A DNA stretch of 64,000 nt from Nymphaea colorata (taxonomy: Eukaryota; Streptophyta; Magnoliopsida; Nymphaeales; Nymphaeaceae): NCBI RefSeq assembly GCF_008831285.2, contig NC_045149.1, forward strand, positions 16,084,578-16,148,577, given 5' to 3'. The position numbers and the translations under genes were made by a program. The notes beneath the pieces are model-generated. The model saw only the letters and a list, made by a program, of their open reading frames with translations. It was not told where the DNA came from and searched no databases. Below are positions 34,564 to 45,735 of this stretch, in pieces. How positions within the stretch are numbered: the first letter of the stretch is position 1; each line of letters begins with the position of its first letter.

Positions 34564-37500
34564 ATGGCAGGTCCTCATCTCTCTCTTCTATCTCTCTCTC
34601 TATCTCTCTTTCCCTCCCTCCCTCCCTCCCTCTCTTCACGCACGCGCACAAAATATAGATTCCCTCACCGATCTGCTTCCACTTTGTCTTACTGTTATCG
34701 TGAATCGAGTGTTATTCTTGGTAATGGTTGAATTGGGCTTCTTGCCAATAGAAAAGAGCATGATAATTTAGTTTTAACTATTGATGTTCGTATTGATGGT
34801 CTCTAAGAAGGTAGTTTATTTGACGGCTCGGAATTTCCGGAACTTCAAAATTGGCGCATGAAATGAAGTTTCTTTTAACCATTTGTTTCCTGCCGCTAAT
34901 TCTACGGGGCATTTGTCTATCACAGCCAGTAAGACAATGTCATCTCGTAAATCTCTAATCTAGTGTAAATGTCTAGTTGTTACCTGGAACTTTGTATTGC
35001 CATCTCTCTTGATGCATGGTTATATATGTTTCTTTTTACCATCACATATGAACGATGATGATCCTGACTCTAAGAACACTCGTTGACTATATTAGTGGGT
35101 CTCATTTCACCCTTTTCCTTGATTCCGCGTGATACAGAAACCTGATAAAGTTTCAAATTTGGATGCAGCAACATCTTGGAAGGCTATACAACATCGTTCT
35201 GTGGCACAAAGTTGCCAGTGGAATAGGAAAACATCCGTATGCTATTGCAGGAATGGCCCTACCCTTAATATGTGCAAATGGCTTCCCTTCCAAGAGAGGA
35301 AGTTGGTGCCAGCCGTTGGGTCAGCCATCCGAGTGGTCACATTATCGAAGTACCACTCTGGTCCCCGTCGTCCAGAAAGTGTCCTTTGCAATGGTCTGTT
35401 CTGTACTTCACGTGTAGATTGGACCCAAGTCATTCTAATTTTTTTCACTAACTTGAAAGTCTCATGTGCGTATTTTATGTTTCATTCCATATTCTTTGAT
35501 CATTTGTGTGGTCATGCTTCATAGTTCATACCTCCAGCCCTTAACTATATATTTCTCAGTTGGTTGGTAATGTTTACAATTTCATTTAGTTCTGACTTTT
35601 AATCTTATTCTATGTGATCATTAATCTAGCTCTCTGCATTTTATATGTCTTCCTTGTTCCAGCTTCCGCCTCAGTAGATTCTGCTTCTTTGGAGAAGGTT
35701 GATTTTCACAAGCTTCAGAATGGGAGGTAAGCTAGCGTGAGTCGGTATTTTCCTTGATATCTGCTTTGTGCAACATGAAGTTGATTCACACGTATAAACA
35801 TGTAGCAAAGACAGGCTTATGACTGGCACCAACTAGAGTTTCTAGTACCTAAGTTATGCTGTTGACTCCTTGGATGTGCATGTAACTTTTGCGAGTAGTG
35901 CAGGTGGTGTCTGTAGCCTAAACAAAAACAAACGCATATGTTTCATTGGTTGTTATTCAATTAGGTTTCAGTTATGCTGGTCATTTTTGCAGTGATATCA
36001 GAGGAGTTGCCATTGCTGGGGTTGAAGGGGAGCCTGTCACCCTTACAGAACCCGTAACAGAAGCAATTGCTGCTGCTTTTGCTGCATGGTTGCTGGACCG
36101 GAAGAAAGTTGAGTCATCAAAGCGTTTGAGAATCTCTGTGGGGCATGATTCAAGGATTTCGGCACAAGTCTTACAAGTACTTTCTTTACATGCTTATCCA
36201 ACATAAATAGTTTTGTCATTGAAATTTTCAGTATTCTACGAAAATATAGTGATGTTGCAAACTGATTAAACATCCACAGTAGGATTAATCCTCAGCATTC
36301 TCCTTTCGATTCCTTAGTGGCTCCTTTCCTAGCTCTTTAATGATTTCTGCTCATAGCCTGATACTCCTGTTATTTCTGGTAAATGTGCACTAGTTCATTT
36401 CTATTATTTGGATATCTTAGTGTTCTTATTGTATCTTTTAACCTGCAATGTGGCATTTCTACTTGTAGATCTATAATGGTAAGCTCTCTAAGATGCTTAC
36501 TTGAGAATGAAAATGAAGTTTCATGGAAATACAGTTGCACTTGATTTTGCATGTACAACTCATTTATGAAATCACCACACTGTATTCATAATTTTGTAAG
36601 TCATAGCACATGGTAAAGCAAAGCAGGATAGTTGACAGGAAAAGAAGACAATTTTATTTAGTTTCCCAAAAACCAAATAAAGATTTTAAGACTAATTTAT
36701 TTCTAATACTTCTTAGTTAACTCCTTAGCTTCTTCTTTTTGTTTTTGTCTAGAGTTTTCCATACGCTTGGAGCAACTTCCAACCGTATAGCTGGAACAAC
36801 TTTCTGTAGCTGCTTTTCAAAATGTTGAAATCACTTTGGAGATAATCATGTGTTCCTTCCTTTATTTTCACGCAGTAGCTATAATATATTGTTTCTGCTT
36901 GTAGGGCTTTGTAGTTTTTCTTTCCCTACAAAATGCATTTTAACCTGCATATTTCACCATCAATTATACTCCTTGTGAATTGCACTTTATTTGATCATGT
37001 CCAATTCTCTTCCAAATAATTCCACTAAGCCTCTTCCTGGTCGAGGTTCGTTCTAGTTTTTTTTTTTTCTGCCAGTAACCATGAGCACATCTGACTAAAT
37101 AAACCTATGAAGCATTTAAGAGCATGAAAGATGTATGCTTTTAATTTTATATTACTAAATGTGTTACATGGTAGCCATCACTCTTTTCATGTCAAACATG
37201 TTTAAGTAATCAATTTTCTCTCGAGAGCTAATTAATTTGCTTTCTGAAGATGTCATTTTTTGACTGCTGCAACAGTATCTTTTCTGTAAATGCACAGGAT
37301 GCTGTCTCTCGTGGAATTATTAGTGCTGGACTTGATGTGATACAATATGGGTAAAGTTGGCCATTGATTCCATGTCCTTTTCAACTAACTGTACTGCCTA
37401 ATTGGTATTCTTGTGCAACTGGAGAAAACTATAGACCAGCATATTTTTTCATGGTTTTTTCCATGGTCAGAAATTTATTTGTCGCCAGGGTTTACCCTGG

Positions 37501-40500
37501 AGGTTTCTTCAAAATACAGCTTTTCTTAGGAATTTCCTTCGAGTATAACCATCCATTTTGGGCAGGGATTTAGTGGATTATTTTGGAACTCTGAAAGTTT
37601 GAGAGTACACACTCTTCTTCATGTTTGTGATTGTAGGTTGGCATCTACACCGGCAATGTTTAATAGCACACTTACAGAAAATGAGGAGTTCCTCTGCCCT
37701 GTTGATGGTTCTATAATGGTGACAGGTTTGCTTATCGTGATCCATTATCGAGTCGTATAAGGAAAATTGGATTTGTGTATGAGATTCCTCCTTTTCATTT
37801 TTCATATTTTCAGGGTACTGTGGGGTTTGAACTGTCAAATTTGTCATGTCTGATTCTGTTTAATTTTTATTTTCACATTTGTCAAAAACTTGGTCATATT
37901 TTGCGTAGTATACCACTGGCAATGTTGGCCTGAGTCGTCATTTTTCTCTAATTGCTTCTGAAATTCTGAGATCTACAATCACTTGTGTTGTTAATGCATT
38001 TTAATGGAGCACAAAAATTTACACATGTAGCACTTTATCTATTGCAGCCAGTCATCTCCCTTACAATCGAAATGGATTTAAATTTTTCACAAATGAAGGA
38101 GGCCTTGGCAAGACTGACATAAAGGACATCCTAGAGCGTGCTGCAAACATATACGAGAAAATGCATGAGCAAGTTAAGGAGCCAAGAGATGTTTCCTCCT
38201 CTATTAAGAGAGTTGACTACATGACAGTTTATACGTCAGATCTTGTAAAAGCAGTTCGTAAAGCTGCAAACGATGTTGGTATGTTTATAGTTTGATAGTC
38301 ATGCATATGTGTATATATATCTGCATGTTGAGAGAGAGAGCTAATATGCTTTTTTTTTAAAAAAAAAAAAAACTTAAGAGAGTAGCATCCTGGAATTCAT
38401 ATTTGAAGTAGCCAATACCTCTCTCTTGCTGATTAAAACTGTAATTCACTGACAGAGAAACCATTGGAGGGGTTTCACATAATTGTGGATGCTGGAAATG
38501 GTTCAGGTGGTTTTTTTGCGGTGAGTATTGTCTTATACAAATCAATTTTTTATGTGATGGCATCTGTATGTGTGTGCCTGTGTAGGTGGTGAGAGGAATG
38601 TTGTTGACCTGTTTTTTCTTCATGTTGCATCATTTTTTAATGCAAGTTCCCATTATGCTTTATGAATAGATTTTGTTTCCATTTTAAAATGCTGGATATT
38701 CTCCATAGATGTTTGGAAATAGGTCGAGTACAATCTTGATATTATAGATCTGTGTCATGATTTTTTGTGTACTTTTTATTTTTCCTATTACGCAAGAATG
38801 ATTTCGTGCATAAATTATGTCTAGAATTTAGATGTAAAAGAAAGACAGAAGGCCATAAGGAAGGTATTCTGAGTTTTTTTTCATTTGGGTATAGCAATTT
38901 GAAGTTCTAGCAAATTAACATCTCATGTTTTAAAATGTTTTGGGTCCCACAGAGTTGGTAATCTTCTGACTAAATGAGCTCCTATGCATCCCCAATGCCT
39001 TTTCAGATTTTTTCCCTTCCTAGCAATAACTTAATGTTGGGACCAATGGTTTCAGGAAAGAGTGCTTGAGCCTCTGGGTGCAGTTACTTCTGGAAGTCAG
39101 TTTTTGGAACCCAATGGTAATTTCTCAAATGTTTCCCTAAATTTGCTTTAAGTGTATATTTTACTTCATAGCTTCCATATTGATTTTATGTTTCTGACTC
39201 TTCAACAAAATTTTGTCATCTTGTACAAGTCGCTTAAATTTTTTCTGTTCGACTTTCATGCGGTTCTAAATTTAATTCCTAACAACTAACATGCATGTTT
39301 TTTTTTTTTATTAGAAAACGTACTGTCACAATCAGAACCTCTGTTCCTCCGAGTTATGTGATTGCAATTGACCAACTCTCTTTGGTTCTTATTTCTCCCT
39401 TATGATTTTCAGGAATGTTTCCAAACCATATTCCCAACCCAGAAGATAAAATTGCCATGAAATCTATTACCCAAGCTGTACTTCAGAACAAGGCTGATCT
39501 TGGCATCATATTTGACACTGATGTTGACAGGTTGAACTATCTCTTTCTTTCCAATGCCTTAGGAACCAGTTCTTTTCCCTTCACCTTATTCTTCTCGTTT
39601 CCTAGATCTGCTGCTGTTGATTCAACTGGACGTGAGTTCAACCGCAACCGACTAATAGCATTGATATCTGCTATAATTCTGGAGGAAGTAAGTGTCAATG
39701 TGAACAATTTGCATTGTTTCATGTAGAGATTTGAGCTACCTGTTTCCTGAAAGTGGAAATTCTTTTGATTGTGCTTTGGCCAACAGCATCCCGGAACAAC
39801 AATTGTAACAGACAGCGTAACCTCAGATGGATTGACTACATTTATTGAAAATAAACTAGGTGAGCTAGCTATGTTCAGAAACTTCTGCCTTAGCTTTAAA
39901 TTTTTAATATGTTTTCACCTTTGAATTCTTCCTAACTGTTGCTTTTCTCACCAGGAGGGAAGCATCATCGATTTAAAAGAGGGTATAAAAATGTCATCGA
40001 CGAAGCTATTCGCTTGGTGAGTATAGTCGGTGACTGTGATTACATGTATGCTGCAGTACAGATTGCATGATCACCTAAAATGCATTTGTAACACTTTGGA
40101 TTTCACAAGAATGTTTCCTCCTAACATCAAATATCATGAATAGTTCATAATTTTTTAGTTATTTTCTCGTTTCCTCATTCATTTTTTTTAAAAAAAATTG
40201 AATTAGCATGAGATACCAAGGGAGAGATCGGTAGACACTTAAGATCTGCATATGTTTAACTGGATCTCATTATGGGGCTTGGTTCCTTCTGCCCACCATT
40301 AGTTCCCTCATAATCAGAAATTGTACATTTCAAATATTCTTGATCGTTCAATAAATTGTATGGCTTCTTCAAACATTGATACTATATGTTAATGGGATAT
40401 CTTAAGCAAATATATATTGTGTGGTGTTCGTGTGTGTGGCAGAATATGGCTGGGGTTGAATCACATCTTGCTATTGAGACCAGCGGACATGGAGCTCTTA

Positions 40501-41671
40501 AGGAGAATCATTGGCTTGATGATGGAGCATATCTTATGGCAAGCATCAGTTGATTTTTATATTTACAATTGAAGGATGGATCTTACCTGGCGTACCCCTT
40601 TTTTTTAATAAATATGTACTCGGATCATTTAGTTCTTTTCTGATAATTTTTTTTTTCAATTAGGTCAAGCTTCTAAATAAACTTGCGTCAGCCAGGGCTT
40701 CAGGCGCAGGCAGGGGAAGCCAAGTTTTGACTGATCTTGTGGAAGGCCTGGAGGAGCCTGGAGTAGCAGTGGAACTGAGAATAAGAATAGATCAGCACCA
40801 TCCTGATGTCACTGAAGGGTACGCATTGTATCTGATGTGGAAACATATGTTCTTGTATTCTAGGAAAATGGAAAAAGCACAGTTTAACTAAGTCAATGCA
40901 CGAGCATGCAGGGACTAGTTGAGCTGGTCAATCCTAATTGGATTTCTCAAAAAGAGTGTGTGTGTGTGTGTGTGTGTGGAAAGCATTTGTGGGGGTTATT
41001 GGGCTTGCTGACCTAGAAAGTGCATATTTACCATGCTTATGCGACTATACCAAGGTCACTGAGTTTGGGGTCTCCAAGCGACGAGTCCAACATTTTATTC
41101 TCTAGTTAATGTACCTATGACTACACTATTGCAATGCAATAATGCCACAGGAACCGCTCTCGTGATGTTGTTTACAATTTGAGATTGCCATTTTGACACC
41201 TGTTTGTAGATCCTTCCGTGAGTATGGCGAGGTGGTCCTCAAACACTTGGAGAACAGAGTGGATTCAGACCCAAATTTAAACAAAGCACCAGTAAACTAT
41301 GAAGGAGTAAGATACCATATGCATCACAGTTGATTTATCCTGGAGCATGTGCATGTCAGCTTGTAACGGAAGCATGTTTCTTCTGTCCTTTTGTAACAGG
41401 TTAGAGCTTCGGGTTTTGGCGGTTGGTTCCTGTTGAGACTGTCCCTTCACGACCCTGTTCTGCCCCTAAACATCGAGGTGAGTATGTAGCTTGGTGATTT
41501 ACTGCTGCCTGTCTTCCCGAAACAAGTGTTTGCAACATATTACACTATATGTTGTCGCAGGCACAAAGTTACGAGGACGCTGTGAAACTTGGCCTTTCTG
41601 TGATGGCATCCCTCAAAGAGTTCTCGGCCTTGGAAACATCCGCGTTGGATAGGTTTGTTAACCAGGTTTAG
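34564..41671 (+). CDS. Alpha-D-phosphohexomutase (phosphoglucomutase/phosphomannomutase family), about 18 exons
   Basis: Interconverts hexose 1- and 6-phosphates; a plastid location is inferred. Exons: 34,564-34,570 (tentative); 35,169-35,393; 35,663-35,726; 35,993-36,176; 37,298-37,350; 37,637-37,725; 38,048-38,278; 38,456-38,520; 39,056-39,116; 39,413-39,530; 39,606-39,687; 39,787-39,859; 39,955-40,016; 40,443-40,538; 40,664-40,818; 41,210-41,306; 41,400-41,477; 41,561-41,671 (TAG). All junctions are phase-consistent, giving about 616 residues. Motifs in order: SDIRGVA; ISVGHDSR; the phosphoserine loop TASHLPYNRNG; the metal-binding loop FDTDVDRSA; the sugar-binding loop ETSGHGALKENHW; and the phosphate-binding end RASGFGGWFLLR. 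The first exon (ATGGCAG) is inferred because it joins in frame to give MAATSWK; no ATG lies early in exon 2. The intron after 40,538 is GC-AG. Confidence 0.9.
40955..40978 (+). repeat. (TG)n microsatellite in a phosphohexomutase intron
   Basis: TG run in the intron between exons 15 and 16. Confidence 0.85.
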
Positions 41672-42494
41672 GATTCTCATGGTTGACGGGAAGGGATCTG
41701 CAATCTTTAACTACTGAAGCTAAGACGGCATTCAACTCCAGAGAGGCTGCTGCATTCTGTTAGTATTGCCTATGTTGGCAGGTGTATTAACTTTTCCAAT
41801 ATATGGTACCAAACGAGACGATGTCAAAAGGTGGAGAGTCTTGAGTTGCTTGGACAATAAGTAACTAATAAAAAAAAGTTCCGCTTGAATGAGCTGGCTG
41901 GGATGACCAACTATGGCCATCCAGTTATCCGTTCATGCACCTCAACCGAAACCTGGTGGTTAACATGCGGAGTGAGTGGCGATATGTTGCGGGTTTTGTG
42001 TCCGTTCCAACGAAACCTGCAATGAGATGGGGACGTTGGTGACGCATACCTATTGCGTTGAAGCACACATTCTGTGTGCTACCTGCCTGGTCCGACGCAA
42101 CTCACTTTTGCTTGTTATTATACAGTCTCAGGCACAGCGCAGCACATCCTTGACCAGCTCAATTTTTCTGCTCTATCATAAAGGACAGAAAATGCAACGA
42201 TAAACTGGGGGTGCTTGAAATATGATCACGAAATATAATCGCTCTAAGATCCATCTATGTATATATATACAGGCCATCGAACTTGACGTATACAAGCACG
42301 CGGGCGCGCACAACTTGCCAACTTTTCTCCTGCCATCTGCCATTACTCATAAAAAGCAACTGTGGAAATTAATAGCTTGCCATGCGATACTGTTGTCCAC
42401 CGTCTCTTTATCATCTGGCAGCAGGGAGATGTATATAAATTTATATGTATCTTGGCTTCTAAGCACGTGCATGAGGCAAAGGCGAGGGCCAAGT
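41672..42494. other. Gap between convergent genes
   Basis: Shared 3' region of the plus-strand phosphohexomutase gene and the minus-strand GNAT gene. No additional gene is seen. Confidence 0.55.
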
Positions 42495-44959
42495 TCAGGT
42501 GGTGGCGGTGGGAGTTACTGGTAGGAGCTTCATCATGAAGTGAAACTCGGAGCTGGCTGCAGTCCTGGGTTCAGGCCAATTGGCACCATCGGGAACCTTG
42601 ATGCACCTGAAGCCCTGGGCCTTGTAAAGTGCAACCGCCGCAGGGTTGTTGACGTCGCAGTGCAATGCGAGGGAACGGCAACCCCAACGCCTGGCCTGCT
42701 CCTCAGCCTTGGCAATCAACCGCTTCGCTATTCCCTTCCGCCTCTCCCTCTGCTTCACAGCAACATTTGATATATATGCAATGCCAGTCCTGAAAGCAAG
42801 CAACAACTAAGAGGGAGAGAGACGTGGCAGCATAGTACCGTCTGCTAAGGCGGGTATTGTAAAACAAGAACCATAGAGACTTATAGATGTTGAATGGTAA
42901 TTTCTACCATCTACAAAAGATGAAAGCTCAGATGTGCACGTTAACATATACCTATCTTTAAGTGAACATAACTAGTGTAGTTTGAAATGAACTCCATTTT
43001 GAAAGAATTTGTGGTGATGACAGATGCAGTGCAAACTAGCTCAAGATCGATAAGGTATCACGCATAAATGATAACCGGATCCAGGTTCCCAGAATGTCAG
43101 GTGTGGACGATGGCCGCAGAAAGTCTGCTTACACAAGCAGGTTTCAATGTGTCAGAATAACTCCATACCGTGTTCACACTAATGTTTTGTTCAAACAAGC
43201 TCTTAAGAGAAAATGCAAAAAAAAAAAAAACAAAAAAAAAACAAGTTGTAAAGAGCGTCAGTTGGAAAAGCAGGCATCGAGACTCGAGCAGTCAAGATGA
43301 ACAAAATTGTATTTGGCTAGAATCGGGCGCGGATGAAAGAACTTACAAATGGCAATAAAAGTTGGCGCACGCACAAAAGCTCAACCATTTGTTGGATACA
43401 CTCCCACAACACAATTCCCCAAGGATAGAGCTATTTTATGAACTTGGCAATGCGATTACCGACATGTACAAGTTGATATAGAGTATACATGTGAGTTAGC
43501 CAAACATTCTTCACACCGTTTTCCGTAGGAAATGCGTACGAATGGTGAGAGGTGGCGAAAACAAGAATGGAGGAAAGCAACACGGAGTTCAACCATTTTC
43601 ATGTGCAGCATTTCAGCAAATTTTAAGGCATGGGAGGCGGGAACAAGTTTTCAACTATGATTTATGCGCATGCAAATGCAAACGAGAAGAATAAAGAGAT
43701 ACTTTTACGCAGATTATGAAACTTATGAGTTGCAGGCAAGCATGAAGGGGCAATTTGATTAAGATCAAAAGAATGATTACTTAGGAGTCACCTTCTTTGG
43801 CCCAGCGGCCCTTTCCTTGGCAGGAAATCAGCCAACGTGTCTATCGTCAGTATTCCCGCAACATATCCCCTGTTGAAGCTGAACTTCCCTTCAAAGCCGA
43901 ATACCTTGATATCCATGACGCCGCCGAACAAGTGGCTATCATCCACGGGACCACCAACAACTGCTACCAGGCACTTCTTCATATGTCCAACAGGAAGGGA
44001 TAAGGCCGCTAACAGCGACACCGAGCGATTGACCCGCAGTGCCAAGTCGAAGGGAAATGAATAATTCGGGAAGAACGAGCTACAGTGGGTTTCAGCAATT
44101 TCCCAGCAATCCTCCGCCCGTGCTTCTCTGACAACGATATCAGGGCAAACAGGTGGAAAAAAATCAACAGCTTGACTCGCTCGACATACTCCTGTTTATG
44201 GGCACGATTTTTTCACGCATCCAAAACAACCGAGTGAGAGTCTATTCCCTGAACCAACCAAGAGAAGTTAAAGTTCTATCAACCGGCGAAGAATAACGAG
44301 ACGAGGTGCCGCGAGGCCAATAGGGCCTGCATTTTGTAGAAAATTCATAAGCAGAGAAGGCTCCTCCGGAGTATGCAGTAAAACACTGCCACAACGAGAA
44401 GGAAATAAGGGGAAAGGAAGAGAAGGTTTACAATAAAGCTCCAGCAAAGGGGTTTCAACCGAAAATTTGTTATCATGAAACGGATACTGAAATCCATTAC
44501 AAATATATGACGAGAAGCGTTGCAGAAATAGCCAGGAGGAGACATGCTACTGTCGGATAGGAAAGGGAGCCCCTTTTAAGGATGTTTATAAATTCTGTTT
44601 CTTGAGAAAAAATAGCTAATGTCCGAGATGCGCATGCTGTCGAAGGAGAATTTGGGCAAGGGCAATCAAACTCCCAAAAGGGCGGAAGAAAAAAAAAAAA
44701 AAGACAAAATACAAAAGAACGAAAAGAGGATGAGTATTGAGCGGAGAAGAGGAAGGTGCATACCCGATGTGGATGAGTCAGGTATCCGGCGAAAAGAATC
44801 GGTAACAAAAGCGATCCTTCGGGGCAGAGAGGATGGCATAGAGGGAGAGTAGAAAGAAACGTGGTGGCGATGGCATGGACGGTGCAGCAGCAAGAGAGGG
44901 GAGAAATGGGAAGGAATGGAAGATCCAAGGGGAGCAGCCTGCATTGCTGCTGCCGGCAC
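42495..44959 (-). CDS. GNAT-family N-acetyltransferase, probably plastid (three exons)
   Basis: Transfers acetyl from acetyl-CoA to amino groups. Plant relatives act in plastids on lysines and protein N-termini. Minus-strand exons are 44,959-44,764, 44,191-43,792 and 42,789-42,495 (TGA). Phases 1 and 2 match at both junctions, giving 296 residues. Exon 1 is rich in Ser, Pro and Arg, as in a transit peptide. Exon 2 holds DIVVREARAEDCWEIAETHC and NRGYVAGILTIDTLADFLP. Exon 3 carries TGIAYISNVAV and the acetyl-CoA loop RERRKGIAKRL (R-x-x-G-x-A), then WGCRSLALHCDVNNPAAVAL and YKAQGF. I take the first Met at 44,959; an alternative Met lies five codons downstream. No lesions are seen. It converges with the phosphohexomutase gene. 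Confidence 0.9.
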
Positions 44960-45213
44960 GGAGCCGCAGTCCCACTCCCCGGCTTGTCAATAATAAGATG
45001 CTCCTCCTCCCTCCTGTGCTAATCACACCTCATTCCTCCATCTTAGATTCAGCAACTCAGATTTCGCCCCTCCTCAACATTTCCAGTCATTCATTCTTAG
45101 CATTGAAAGGTTGGATGCATAAATAGATAAATAAGTATACATCAGTATTACGGATATGGTTCGTCCTTTGTGGGAAAAACAAGGAAAAACCTATGGCCCG
45201 GAAAGAGCCTCTA

Positions 45214-45402
45214 GTTAAAGCCAGGCGGGACCATGGAAAAAGCACCGGCCGCTAGGTTGGAGTCCTCATCCTGCCCACCCGACTCTTCCCCCGCCACCTT
45301 TAAATCTTCACTACCATGCCCATGCCCTCGAACATGGTTTAATCAAGATGCAGCTCCGAGGGTGGGTGCTTTCGTATACCAACTAACGCTCAAAAAAAAA
45401 AA
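45214..45402 (+). mobile_element. Possible tRNA-derived SINE
   Basis: It carries a B-box-like stretch (ggttggagtcc near 45,254) and ends in a poly-A run near 45,391-45,401 after 'gtataccaactaacgctc'. The hexamer ctctag occurs on both sides (45,208-45,213 and just after the poly-A), consistent with a target-site duplication. The evidence is weak. Confidence 0.3.
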
Positions 45403-45735
45403 TCTCTAGCAGCGGTAACATTTAGTACAACTTGTTCTCTTATAAATACATCGGCCATCATCAACAAATAACGAAACTTTATGCATGTGGTTGTACTGTT
45501 ATTAAACAGAATGTACTCAAATTACTCGGTTCAAGTATAATAACTTGTCTAATACAACGTCATCATCTTCACATTCACTCTTATGGTGACCACAGTTAGT
45601 CTCGTTATGCTTTATTAAGTAAAATACCTTGAGGCATTAGATGCTATAACTTTTAAAGCCTTTTGCTACTTCTTCTAATTTGCTCATCAGACATCGTCAA
45701 GCTGTGCACCTTGTTGAAGCTTGTAGAACTCTCTT

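Noticed and set aside
42540-42770. Plus-strand frame opposite GNAT exon 3
   Set aside because: Antisense shadow of the conserved acetyltransferase domain.
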